Shown one piece after another: positions 38,101 through 50,176 of a DNA stretch of 64,000 bases (position 1 is its first letter; each line of letters opens with the position of its first letter). Origin of the DNA: Volvox africanus (Eukaryota; Chlorophyta; Chlorophyceae; Chlamydomonadales; Volvocaceae); NCBI GenBank assembly GCA_030268105.1, contig BSDZ01000010.1:1402001-1466000 (forward strand). Direction: 5' to 3'. The position numbers and the translations under genes are program-made. The notes beneath the pieces were generated by a model, which was given only the letters and a program-made list of their open reading frames with translations, searched no databases and was not told the origin of the DNA.

Positions 38101-41096
38101 CGGCGCCACAAGTAGATAGCTTGGACGGGGCGGCGGCAGCAAAGACCATACCGCCAGTCATGGCAGCGGCGGCGGCGGCAGTGCCAACGGTACCCAACAC
38201 GCCGTCGCCGGCCATGACGGCTCAGATGGGTCTTATGTCTCCCACCTCCCCGATTCCCTATGAGCGCGCTGCTGTGCTGTCGGCGCTGGCGCCCTTCCAG
38301 GCCCGCGCCTCTGCCGTACACCCTACCGCCTTCATACCCCAGGCGGTGCCTAGCGGCGCCGCCGCCGCCGCCGCCGTTGGACTGACGTCGAGGGTGCACG
38401 GCTCATCAGAAGCGCCACAGCGCAGCCGGAGTATGAGCAGTCAGCCCCAGGAGGCCGCTGCCAGGACATGGATGAGTCAAGGGGAGGCGTGTGTGGTTTC
38501 GGGGCTGCAGCGCCTTTCCTATTCGGAGGTTGCATCGGGAGAAACGCTCCAAGGAGGCGGTTTCGGAGCATTGCCTGTGGCGTCGCCGCCGCCTTCAACC
38601 GGCGGTGCTGATGTCAGCTTGCTAAGACCGAGGAGTGGCGTCATCTTTGGCGTCGATGTTATTGGCGTCAGCGGCAACGAGTTGCCGTCGGCGTTGGCAT
38701 CGACGTCAGCGTCGGCGTCTCCAGGTTCACCGCAGCAACATCAGGAGCAGCGGCACTGGCATTGCGTCGACGGGCAGTGCAGAGGCAGTGACGGCACAGA
38801 CGTGGCGACAGACGGATTCGTCGCCAGCGAGATTGAGACTGAGCTTGAGGTCCCGACACAGGCAGCGGATGTGTGTGTGAGTGACGGAGAATCAGATGCG
38901 CATGGAGAGGGGGAGGTCGTGGGCACGCAGTCGGGGACTGTCCCATGGGTCGGTCAAAAGAGTAACTGGGCTTCACTTTGGGACTACGTCTCGGGCGGAT
39001 GGTATAAGGCCCGGGGTTCAAAGCCCTGCGAGGCGGTTTCGGAGCTATGCAACGCGGGTCGAGCGGACGCCGCAGCTGAGGAGGCGAGGTTGAAGAGTCC
39101 AGACGGACCGGTAGCGTCGCCGCGGCCGCGGCCGCAGCCACAATTGCAGCCAGCAATACAGCCGGCGGCAGCGGAGGTGCCGCCGCCGCCGCCGCCGCGA
39201 CGACGTTCTCCTGAGAAGCGAGTGCGGGAAACGTCTGACCGCCGCACGGCGCTGCCACTCGGGACCTTGACTGTTGCTCGAATAAGTCGACATAAAAGCG
39301 CCGCCGCGCGGCGTTGGGTGGGCTACGTGCTAAATGCGCTACAGGTGGTGCTGATTTGGGGTGTGATGCTGCCGTACAGCTTCGTACACTTGTCCAACCT
39401 CCACAAAGATGCCGACGTGGCTCGCCCGCAGTTCCGGCCGGATGTTGAGGGTCTGACGCGGTACGGCACGATGGTTAGGATCCTCCGAGACCACGCGATT
39501 AATTGTACGGCATGGTATTGTGGTGACGTGAAGCAAGTGGTGACGTTGCCGGCATCGTTGGCGGCGGCACGCGGTGCCGCCAAATTGCTCGACGCGGCGC
39601 GGCATACACGCTATGCTGCAGAAGAAATATCCGAGCTCATGGCTCATGGATCTGCGCCCCTGCTCTCCGTTTGGCCGCCGCTCCAAGGTAGCGGCGTGAA
39701 ATCCGGCGGCTCCGCTGCCGCCAGCGGCTTCAGAATTCCACCACTGCCACCGCCGTCGCCGTCGCCGTCGCCGTCAGATGATGTGCTGCTGCGGAAGCTG
39801 TTACGGTCGCATTTGCAACACGAGCAGGGAGGCGCGGCGGCACGCGAGGAATTCCGCGGGCGTGTCATCGAGTCGTACGACAGACTGTTGCTGTTGGCGG
39901 AGGCATTGCAGCTCCGCTCACAGCGGCTGACGGCGGCGCTGCTTCACGGCGCGGCTCAGGAAGGTGGTCTCGCCGGCCTCATGCGACAAAGCGAATCCGA
40001 GATACTGATGGATTTCCTGGTCGCCGACGATGGCAGCACTGACCCACGGGTCAGTGGCCATCGCATACAGCAGCAACAGGGACGGCACCAACAGCATCAC
40101 CTGAGGCGGCTCCGAGACCGGCTCCGGAGCCAGACGGCGGCCGCCGATATGCTGGCGACGGAGGCATTGGCAACCGCAGAGGATCTGGCGGCTGCCGCTG
40201 ACATTGTACGACAACACGGGAGCATGATATTAACGCTCGCGGAGCTGGGGCTGTTGGGCCCCACTGCAGCAGCGGAGCAGAAGGTCTCGGACCCAGTTCG
40301 CGGTCGGGGAAAACAAGGCGGCGGCGGCGGTGGCGGCGGCGACAGAGGCGGATTGTTTGACATCACACAAGCGTCCGTCCGGGAGAGTGATTTGGAGGAG
40401 CATCTAACGGAATTAGAGGATCTGTACGAACATGTACGGCAATTGCAAGAGGAGTTGACGACGGGAGCCGCCGCCGCTGCAGGCTGGGTGCGCGCGCTGG
40501 CGTCGACAGCAGCAGCGATTGGGGAGCTAGAGACGGCCGTGGTGTTGGATCATACGGGCTCGTACTGCACCGGCGCGGACGCCAGCGATCTATCAGACTT
40601 TTCAGCTCCATCCGGCCACACGCGGGATGACGAACAAGACCGGGCCCCAGCGACACCGCGGCGTGAGCGTCTCTTGACCACTACTGGCGGTGGCGGCACC
40701 GGCGAGGTGTCAGCGCAGTACGCAAATCACGAATACGCGGACGACAGCTTGGATGATGTGGCATCGGCTCGTCGCGCTGTTACAGCCAAGGCGGCCGAGG
40801 ACGCAGTGAAAAGGCTGTTGCGGCCGGGCTGGGTTTGGGAGGCTGGACCTTCGGAGCTGCAAGTGATGAGCTGCGGAAAGCCAGCATGGAGGCGGGTGGA
40901 GGGGATTTCGGGAATAGGCCAGGGGCAGATGCACGGTGAGAGCGGCAACGATGGAAACGACGACGCAATGGCAGCCGCCGCCGCCGCCGATGCGGCGGCA
41001 GCGCCGGCTGTGCGTGCCGCCGGATGGATGCAGGCGTGGCGGGACGTGGTGGCGGCGCTGGAGGCTTGCGCCCGCTGCGACGCAATGGCCCTTTGA
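31295..41096 (+). CDS. Giant low-complexity protein with one predicted membrane helix, function unknown
   Basis: Three coding exons, 31295-36168, 36894-37132 and 37759-41096, fit by frame and GT-AG borders to 2816 residues. An in-frame TAA at 31286 precedes the ATG at 31295. The first 1600 residues are rich in Gly, Ala, Pro, Ser and acidic runs, with a Ser-His repeat near residue 545 and several runs of 8-11 prolines. Near residue 2224 a hydrophobic segment (VGYVLNALQVVLIWGVMLPY) looks like a membrane helix. After it come more ordered, charged helices, including DLEEHLTELEDLYEHVRQLQ, which may form a coiled coil. I do not recognise the protein. Polyproline runs recall formin FH1 regions, but no FH2 domain is seen. 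The start may lie further upstream. Confidence 0.7.
36181..36415. repeat. G-rich (GGGAGG)n tract in an intron
   Basis: About 235 nt of almost pure purine on the plus strand, made of GGGAGG, GGGGGAGG and TAGGAGG units, 13 nt after the donor at 36169. The first exon's open frame runs straight into it, which is why an unspliced reading gives a Gly-rich end. Quadruplex formation is plausible. Confidence 0.85.
36715..36812. repeat. 12-nt tandem repeat (CTCGTCCCCTTG type)
   Basis: About seven near-perfect copies of a 12-nt unit, GCTCGTCCCC(C/T)T, inside the same intron as the G-rich tract. Confidence 0.85.
37211..37655. mobile_element. MITE-like inverted-repeat element in an intron
   Basis: A perfect 17-bp inverted repeat (AGATATATCTTTGGTAG at 37227-37243, its complement at 37626-37642) sits in longer imperfect arms of about 45 nt that include GTAGCGGTA on the outer side. 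The element is about 445 bp, has no coding capacity, and lies within the intron 37133-37758. These are features of a miniature inverted-repeat transposable element. I could not settle the target-site duplication. Confidence 0.55.
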
Positions 41097-41137
41097 TGAA
41101 TGGGGACGTGAGAACAGCTCAGCATTGTATTTGTATA

Positions 41138-41200
41138 TTTGTGTGTGTGTGTATTTGCGTGTGTGTATTTGTGTGTGTGTGTGTGTGTGTGTTTGCGATT
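41138..41200. repeat. TG microsatellite
   Basis: Runs of TG broken by TTTG and TTTGCG, just after the stop codon of the large gene. A second TG tract is at about 41514-41546. Confidence 0.9.
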
Positions 41201-42194
41201 GGGCGCGTTATCCCGCGTGTGTTGTGTAGATGCATGTGGCAGTGTTTGGACGTCTGCTTGTGGGCAGAGGTGGAGGAGACGGATTGACCTCGAACAAGGG
41301 AAAGCAGAGAACGCGGCGGGGCGGCGGAGGGGGTCCGGAGGGGGTCCGGAGGGGCCGGACAGGACGGCACGTTAGCTCCTCGGTTGAGTGCCGGTGCAGT
41401 GGGCCCTATGACGAGTGATGAGGGCAGATTCTTCATGTGCTCGTGGATCAGAGAATCATGACGATTTAGAACACATGATTATTGGACTTTGCATGCATCC
41501 AATGCCTTTGCTTGTGTGTGTGTGTGTAATTGTGTGTGTGTGTGTTTTGGAAGCACAACCGGAATGGGCTTGGGTTTATTGCTGCTGTGCATCGATATGG
41601 ACTCAAAAGGTATGCGAAACACGGTTGACCGTTGTACGATGGTCGTTAATTGCTACGATTACAAGTGTCGGTTACCCTTGGTGTCCTCGGAGGTGCTCTG
41701 CTCTTACCCCAAGTGAAGCAAGGTCCTGTGCTGACCCGCGCTTTGTCGGGTTCGGGGCCTTCCTGAAAGCGCGTCGGCAATCAAAGTTATCGCGCAAGCG
41801 GAAGCCCCGAGATATGGTTTGAAATAAAAAGGTACAGTCCAGCTAAGAATTCCCAGGTAAAGCACAGTCACAGATGCTGATGGCTACACTGATCCGACAT
41901 TGATCCAATCATATCTCATATATGTATAAATCAGGTGGAATTTCCACAACATATACATAAGCAACCTGATATCATACCGTGAAGCGCTGGAGCTACCAGC
42001 CTTTGTAATAGTCGTAAACGTACGGCACACGCTTCCAAGGTATACAGGTGCATGAGCCCCTTCTCATCAGCATCTCGAGGGGCCTTTGCAGGTCTCGACC
42101 ACTACAGCCCTTGTGGAGCCGCTACCTGTATTATGGCTTCCAAACCGCGCAAGCTACATACACCACCGAATGCCTTTGCCCGAATGGAATACTT
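41201..42194. other. Gene-free stretch
   Basis: Holds the 3' UTR of the large gene, with a possible TGTAA at 41525-41529, and a second TG run. No coding sequence is recognised. Confidence 0.4.
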
Positions 42195-42507
42195 ATAGCA
42201 GTAATACACAGCAGAACGGATAAAGTACATGTGGTCGGTGAAAAGCCGTTTGGGAAACCTGATACCGCGGTTGCCAGTGAACGATGAATGCCCTATCATC
42301 CTTATTACCGGAGCTAAACGATACTTTGATTACGCCGCCTCCTGGATTGACTAATAAATGCAACTCTAACCCGTAAAACCAACCTTTTGTTGTCTTGCTA
42401 CGTGCTGCAATGCCTGCAAAAACTTTATGCATGGAAATACGATAACGTTTACACACCCCAAGGCTACTTGAGTCAACAAAAGATATACCATCACCCATTA
42501 TAAACAC
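42195..42507 (-). pseudogene. IS982-like DDE transposase remnant
   Basis: Reading leftward from 42507 the frame gives GDGISFVDSSSLGVCKRYRI, then SMHKVFAGIAARSKTTKGWF, YGLELHLLVNPGGGVIKV and SFSSGNKDDR. This matches the block around the first catalytic Asp of bacterial IS982 transposases (ISFIDST, HKVF.G.A..GK...GWF.GFKLHL, GN.DDR) as I remember them. After a frame change the next piece contains KRLFTDHMYFI, which may correspond to the second Asp block. There is an in-frame stop just upstream, and no N-terminal part or terminal repeat is seen. It is a broken fragment, about 100 residues of the usual 300. A related eukaryotic transposon family is the alternative. Confidence 0.65.
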
Positions 42508-45485
42508 ATAATACTACCAGGCAAGGGGTGAACAGCACCGCAACTACACATACAAACTTGCTGTGCGCTACAGCTGCACTAAACACATGCTCCTGGAATC
42601 ACATGCTTCTGTGTATTCTCGATGAGCCTGTCGTACATAGCGTTTAGTGGTTGAAGTATTACAAACTGTCTAGGTGATAATAAGGCCGTCTAGGACGGCG
42701 CGGCCAACCAAACTCCCCACCATCCATGTACGACAGTTCATACACCGTCTCCAATACATACACACACACACACACAAAACGTCGTCATTGCTTTGCCTTT
42801 CAACAGCGGCGACACACATTTCAATTTAGCAGTACGGCAGTTCCGTCCATCACGCCTCAGTGATACAGCTTGCAAGCAGGTGCAGCGGACACGATGCCGT
42901 ACGAAGTTAATGAGACAGGTTTGTGACCCGCAAGTACAGACAGTATGCTAATTACACGGGTTGTGGTGCAATTTGCCAAACCTGGCGCACTGGCGGCAGG
43001 TTCAATCCTCAAGCCCCACGCGCTTTGGCCCCACGTCCCCTGTTTCCACGTCAGCCGGTTGGTAAGCTCCGATAGTTAATATGTATGCTACCTGCTAAGA
43101 CACCTCATACACGCAAACATGTAGACACGGGTGTCCGCCGTGTCCTCCTCTATTCAGCAAGTGGCCAATATGCCGATAAATCAAAATGGGATCTCTTCTC
43201 GGAGACATGGCAGGAGCAGCAGACGGTTTCCACAAGGACAGTGGCCCAAACAAACGCGGCCCCCATGGAAACCTGGACACCAGCGACGATGAGGCCACCA
43301 GCAGGGTTATCTGCAGGACACTACCACCGCAGATGCTGAGTAACGCCACCAGCGCTGGTGGCGCTAGCGATGACGGGGACGGGGACGGCAATGTGGTGGC
43401 CGGCGGCCGCCACTAAAGGGCAGGTGGCCATGCATGTCAAGCATAACTTCTGGGGAATTCCAACTTCTGTTACTCCTTCTGGTCTCACCAACCTCTCTTA
43501 TCATGAAAGCAAGTTCGCTACTCGTTCCTCCATGTATGTGTTCGATCACATGTCCCGCCCAAGCTACCCAGCGCGGCTTCCTCGTCAGTAGCTCCGAAGC
43601 CTGTTAACCCCCAGCCAAGCAAACTACGTTATACGAAAACAAATCTGGAACAACGAGACAACTAACTAATCCGATATATAGTGACAGCCGCAAGGCGCTG
43701 GGACGCGATTGCCTGCTCAGGCCCGCCTTGCCATGATGAGTTAGCATAGCGTGCGTGCCAGCCAACTGCGTATCCTGGTTAGGCGTGGGATATGTACGGT
43801 GGTAATATCCGACACAATGACCAGTTACCTGGTGGTAACATATTTCAATTGGGGCATCACCTTTTTCAATCAACATTGACATCAACATCAGCATAAGCGT
43901 TCAGTCCCTCATGATTGCGCTCCTGGAAAATGCCTATGAGGAGCCTGCTGTGTGCAGCTCTATCTGCTGGGTTATGAAACGTACGCCTCTGCACTACTTT
44001 CCGTTATGCCAATATGTGTTTCACCCCTCCTCCTCTTCTTCCTCCTTTTTACCATCTTCGTTCTCTCTCCTTCCCAAACCCACAACGGAGAAGCCGCCGA
44101 TAATCATTATGGATCTCGTCTCGTCCCTTCAGGCCCTTCCTTTTCAGCCCTGCCTTGAGCGGGCTTTGACGAAGTCGTCCCGCAGGCACATTAGTGGCGG
44201 CGTTGGTTGTGGCGCCACATCCTTCCCCCGGGGTGCTTTGTAAGTATAGGAAGTCACAGTGTGAAATACCGCCATTGTTAGCAGCAATACCCACTAACAG
44301 TTCGTTGCAGCAGCAGCAGCAGTAGCAGTAGCAATGGTAACATGAATACTTGCTTGCATGAATTGCGGAATGTCCGCAGCAGCAGCGGTAGCAGCTTCTG
44401 CGACTGCTGCTGCAGGTGCAGCGATACTTGGGCCATGCTGCCTCCCGAGTAAGCAGGCATGCATCTTTCTCATCATCAGCCGTATATTGTCACGGCCGGG
44501 GGGTACATCTCGCCCTCCCTGGTGTAGGATCCCAGGGTTACCAAGGGAGCGAACTTCCACTGCCCTCCGCATCTCCCAGACACAAAACGCCATCTCACCC
44601 TGGGCTACCGGGCATGCACACATAGCCATTGCACCCTAGCGCCATACCCTGCACACCGAGCCAGTACACCCTGGGCTACCGGGCATGCAGGTGCGCAGCT
44701 GCCAGGCTAGGGCCCCGACGTCTCTGACTGTCAGATTCACTCTAACCTAGCTAAGCTCCCTCTTCCCCATGTCATTTCCGCTCACAACACATACAAATAT
44801 CGCTGTATATCTGCACGGTGTACGGCACACACAACCAAGCGAAATGTAAGATGTGAAATAGAAGGGACTACCCAGCCTCTCGAGGGAGGAGCCTTCTCAT
44901 ATGGTGCTCAACTACTACAGCCTTGCCCACCAGGTAGGGCCCACCAGAGCATGTATTCCCAAAGTGATCTGGGCCGTCTGTTCGCTCCGCCTGGACCTCC
45001 TACCCACCTACTCATCGCCCTCCTCATAGCCACCCGCGCTGGAGGTGGGCGAAGCAGTCCGCTTCCAGCCCAGCTTCTGCGCATAGATGGAAATAGAATA
45101 ACAGGCAGGCGATCTTCAGAGCGAGCGCGAATAATTATACTAATACACGGGCGGGAAAAAGGGGCGAGAGAAAGGGGCAGAATTCTGTGATTTCTGTAGG
45201 TCGTGCGAAAAGGGGGAGGGTACGGCAGCGAGCCTAGATGACTGCTTGTGCAGCAGTAAATACGAGGATGAACATACGCAGGGGTATAACGTTAGCGTGT
45301 CCCGGTTTGGTTGCCGTTTTCTGGTTTCGGACCGATATTTTTTATACGATTCTACAAGGCAGGAATGTCGATATTGTTCCGAAGCGAAGAGAGCGGCATC
45401 TGGAGATGCCATGTAAGATACGTAGACCGTCTACTTATCATAAGGCCCGGCATGACTAACAGGTGTACGTGTACGACCAATGACG
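42508..45485. other. Gene-free stretch
   Basis: No gene can be supported. A GCA-rich microsatellite lies at about 44308-44335. A 23-nt phrase containing CCCTGGGCTACCGGGCATGC occurs twice, near 44597 and 44669. A hydrophobic frame at 43952-44110 (LYLLGYETYASALLSV) is too short to assign. Confidence 0.4.
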
Positions 45486-48400
45486 TCACGTCGTACTTAC
45501 TCTAGGGGGGGGCGGCCGCGGAATGGGCGGTGGGGGCCTGGGTGGCCGTGGGCTGGGTGGCGGCGGTCTGGGGGGCAATGGGCTTGGTGGCGGCGGGTTT
45601 GGTGGCGGCGGGCTGGGGGGCGGTGGACTGGGAGGTGGCAGGTCGGGGGGTGGCGGGGGCGGCGGACTTGGGGGTGGTGGGTTTGGAGGTGGCGGACTTG
45701 GGGGTTGGGGACTAGGGGGCGGTGGACTGGGCGGTGGTGGACTAGGCGGTGGTGGGCTGGGTGGTGGTGGGCTGGGTGGCTCAGGGCTCGGCGGGTCAGG
45801 GCTCGGCGGGTCAGGGCTCGGCGGGTCAGGGCTGGGAGGATCGGGGCGGGATGGATTGGGGCTGGGACTCGGGAAGCCTGGACCCATTTCAGGCGGTGAT
45901 GGGGGCGGCGCTGGAGCAGGGCTGGGTGGAACAGGGCTGGGTGGGGCCGGAGGGAGTGGTGAGGGAGGAGACGGCGGTGGCGGGGGGGGCCTGGGAGGAA
46001 CTGGTGGAGGTGCCGGTGCCGGCGGTGGCGGTGGCTTTGGCGCCTTGGGAGGCCGCGGCGATGGAGGAGATGGAGGCCCAGGAGGCAACCGAGCTGGCTT
46101 TGGCTTTGGTGGGGCCATGGCAAGTGGCGGGCTGGGAGGAGTAAGGGTCGGGGGTGAAGGAGGGGGCGGGGCGGGCGGTGGCGGGCTGGGAGGAACCGGG
46201 CTCGGCGGGGGTGGGCTTGGCGGGGGTGGGCTTGGCGGGGGTGGGCTGGGAGGAAGCGGGCTGGGAGGGGGTGGGCTGGGAGGCTGGGCAGATGCTAAGA
46301 CGCTTTCGGGAGGTTTAGAGGCTTGTGCACTCGGTGTTGACGGAATTGAAGGCGGGAGGCGCGGAGGAGGTGGACTCGGCCGTCTGTGCAACAGTGGCGG
46401 CGGCGGACTGGGCGGCGGTGGGCTGGGCGGCGGCGGGCTCGGCGGCGGCGGGCTGGGCGGCGGCGGCGGTGGTGGACTTGGGGGGCCCGGACTAGGGGGC
46501 GGGGTGTCCGGAGGCGGGGGCGGCGATGGACTTGGAGGTGGGGGACTGGGTGGCGGGGGCGTCGGCGGCGGTGGTGGGCTCGGAGGCGGAGGCGGTGGCA
46601 GGGGGGGAGGCAGGTTGGGGGGCGTTGGGCTCGGAGGTCCCGGGCTAGGAGGGGGTGGAATGGGTGGAGGCGACTTGGCTGGCGGCGGCCGTGGCGGCGA
46701 TTTACCCGATGGAGGCGGCCTAGGAGGTGGTGGAAGGGGGGGGCTGGGAGGTGGCGGCCGCGGCGGCGGTGGCACTGGTTCCAAAGAAGACAGTGATGGA
46801 CACTCCCCAGCGGATAAGGTGAAGCGACAAAGGTGCACTCGCAGCGTGTCATTGGCAACCCACACACCCCCGTACACCACCAAGTTATAATCTGTAAGCG
46901 TTTTCTGGCTGTACGATGGCACGGCATCGATGAACTGAACTTGACGGTCGGTGTTCATATACGCGGCGTTGGGATAGCCATTGTCCTGTGAGTGGCACCA
47001 CGGCCGGGTGAAACAAGAGCAGGTGGGGGTTGGCGAGAGGACGTTGAGGTGAGGTGACAACGTTGCGGCTGTGGTGGCGATATGTCCATATCGCCTACAA
47101 TAAATAATTATTAATTTCTTTGGGGCGGTGGCTGCGGTATAATGGCTTAGTTGCTGTAAGTGGTTGCGATGGCTGTGATGCTGGACTTTCCGGACGCCAA
47201 TATTTCACAACATAACGAGCTGCACTGGCGCCGCAGTGCCTACCACGAATGCGGCTGACCCACGCGACACGCGGACGTCCGTGGACAACCCATGGTCCCG
47301 GGGGCCCGTGACCCATGGGACTCACGTGGGTTTGAGTGCCGGTGATTCAGCCTCTTCCTGTTTCTGATCCCCCTCTCTCACCAAGGTCGCATTGACTTCA
47401 TGCACATTGACTTTGGACGCGTAGTACGGATCCAGCCGTGAGTCCCCCGCCAGTGCCACCCGTACCGCCAAGTACAGGTTCTTGGCCGATACGGCACTCT
47501 TGTACGACGCCATCCAGTCTGGCGTCACCCGCAGGTAGTTGTTGTCCCCCGTTAGGTAGGTTGCGGGAAGTACAAAGGTAAGGGGGTTGCCGGCGCGCAA
47601 GACGGCTGAATTGATAGCCTCGGCTCCCGCTGCTGGAGTGGCCCAGCCCAAGCGGGAGATCTCGGCGGCGTTGGGGCAGGCCTCACCACGACCCATGGCT
47701 GTGGAGTAGTCCTCGTACTCGACGCCGTTTTGCCAGGAGTGCCACAGACCTGTTGCCGTAGAGGGGCGTGATGGTCACGATCGCATAGTAAAGAGCGTTA
47801 GTAAGGGGGTACGATGGTCGAGGACGCCGTACGGGATTGCACGTATCAGGTGGTGTGTGCTTATTGGGGAGGTTTCGAACTGTACGATGTGTGTACGACA
47901 CAGTTGGATATGCATGTTAAGGATGAAAGGCGCGGAGAGACAACAGCCAGGAAGAATAAGAATGAACGTTATTTTTGTGTCCGTTGTTCAGTTTCAGTGA
48001 AATGGGATTTTTGCGGTCTATCCATTTTTGCTTTTAGTGCTCAATTGCGGGCCTTGGCGACAAACATGGCCGCGTTGAAAGTGACAGCTGCTGTTGCAAT
48101 TTCGTTATGTTCTTCCCCAGAACACCATGCACCCATACACGTACACATCCACATTCACACGTATACCGTGGCGCACCATAATTGTGGATGGTCTCCTGCA
48201 TGACTGTCCCCCATCGCCTCACACCGTAGGTTGACGTCATCAACCAAACCTGCCGCCCGGGAAGCAGCGCCAGCCCCGCCCAGGGACACACATTGCTGAG
48301 CCCCGGAGGAACGACGTAAATATAGTTTGTGAAGGACGAAAACAAAGAAATGCCCAACGCGGCCCGGGCACCCGCATCGCCGTTTTGGGAGAGGGCCCAC

Positions 48401-50176
48401 CAGCTACATGATGCCGTAACCGCGGTCGTACAGTTGGCCGGTACGGTAATCGCCATGAAGGCGGTGGCGTTGATGGTGAACTTGCCATATGAGCACTGGG
48501 CATATTTCCGTGCAACGCCTGTGCTGCCATCACCACTGACACCTAGGAAGATCGTGCGAACGTCGCTGGGTGTTAGGTCGGGGGAAAGCCCGCAGGATCC
48601 ATAGTCCAGAATAATGACAAGGGGGCGCTGCGTTACGTTCCCGGAGGTGGCGGCAAAGACAGCTTCCGCGAGCACGACGATTGCGGTGCCGGGAGCCGGG
48701 GAGCACTGTCCCGTTGCAGGATCTATAATGCAGTCCTGAGGAGTGGTCGGGAGGGAACGGAGAGGGCGCGGTTGGAAGGAGGAGGGTGCGAGTAAAGCAG
48801 CAGAGGAGAAGGGATGGGTGAAGGGTCACGTCGGGATCCAACCCGTAGAAGGCTGTGATTCGGAGGGCAGAAGGCGGGAGGCAACATAGAGGGAGACGGG
48901 ACCGAGGGAGGCAGCAAGCAGGGAGTCGGGTACAGAGGGAGGTCTTACAGGGGCAGGGAGGACTGCGGCAGGTTGTGATCACTTAAGGGAGTGCCGGCGC
49001 GGTTGGATGAGACGATATGTCTGCATGGCTGTCGGGTGCGGCAGTAACCACATCGTTTGGCATATCGCCAAAACGGCGTCTAGTGGGACAAGAAATAGTC
49101 ATGATAATAGTCAGGCTGGGTGTAATTATGTGTCATGATTATCAGCAGAATGGCCAACACACACGCAACCAATGCACATAGCCAGGAGTTCACATACTCC
49201 GTATGCGCGCCGAAACCTATACCACGATTGCTGTCACACTCTCAACTGTCACGACCCAACACATCAGTCTGCATATCTCGCCATCAGGAAATCAATCACG
49301 CTATGCGCCATGACACAAAACACGCACACGCGCACATACGTCTCACGCATCAAAAAGCTGTGCAGTTGTCCCACAGACACGCTTGCAGTTCGTACATCAC
49401 CCGCAGGATCTTCCCGAGCCTCCGTTCCCCCGAAGTCGGTCCGTCCTGCTTGCCCCGCTTACCACTGTCACGACGGTACCCGGTAGCAGGTGCTTGCCGC
49501 TGGGGTCTGTTGGGGGCAGCACGAAGCTCCGGACAATCGGGGTCAGGCTGCCGTCCAGATTACGCACCGCCCAGGCCTGCTTGCCGTCATCGATCGCCAC
49601 ATAAAGAAGCTCCCCGGTGAGCTGCGTTACGGAGAATGAAGGCTCCGCTCCGGAGAGGCCAATGCCGCCGGACAGGCTGTTGGTGATGTCCTGTGGTCTC
49701 ACAGCAAAGTCTACAATGGCTGTGGCAGTGATGGCGAGGTTTGGGACGGGGTTGGTGTAATTTCCCCCACTGGAGTCTGTGGCGATGGTAGCTAATGAGG
49801 GGGGCACGGGAGGATGTGATCCGGGGTTGGGGTATTCGCGCTGCTGTGAGCCGGTGCCCGTGTTCCAGGGTTGTGAAACCGCCGGGTTGATGGCACCAGA
49901 GAGGGGCACGGCGTGAAGGGTAGGTGCGGCATTCGGGCTGGCGCTGCTGGTCAATGCGATAATCGGTGAATCTGAAGGAGGAACTGGCTCCAGAGAAACT
50001 AATGAGCGGGCATTCTCGAAAACGCGAACCCCCTCGCTGCCGTTGCTGCCTCCTGGGAAGGGAAAGACAACTGCGGGCAGGGCACCGTACGGGAAGGGGC
50101 GAGGCAGATGGGATGGGCGGGCATGTCGAACTGTGAGAATGCCGGCCCGAGCCTCTGCCAAGCTAATGAAAGTCAA
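45486..50176 (-). CDS. Gametolysin-type metalloprotease (peptidase M11) with Pro-rich tail, VMP-like
   Basis: Four exons (50176-49463, 48735-48177, 47749-47382, 46985-45486) join in frame to 1046 residues. The N-terminal part has the prodomain-like stretch [20 protein letters not shown]. The catalytic part has [30 protein letters not shown] and the metal site [13 protein letters not shown], with Gln replacing the first His of HExxH as in the Volvox enzyme VMP1. [15 protein letters not shown] and AEISRLGW follow. From about residue 630 some 420 residues are (S)PPPP repeats, typical of hydroxyproline-rich matrix proteins. It is probably secreted and acts on the extracellular matrix. No clear signal peptide follows the ATG at 50176, so an upstream exon is likely. 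The last codons run into a perfect GTAAGT, so a further 3' exon is also possible. Confidence 0.9.

Noticed and set aside
43911..44245. Hydrophobic plus-strand frame resembling part of a ZIP-type transporter
   Set aside because: Only about 15-35 residues look meaningful, followed by a Ser run. No histidine-rich loop or other helices.
45523..46890. 455-residue Gly-rich plus-strand frame
   Set aside because: It is the complement of the (S)PPPP repeats of the minus-strand metalloprotease. The minus frame joins to recognisable protease exons with correct phases; the plus frame has no other support.
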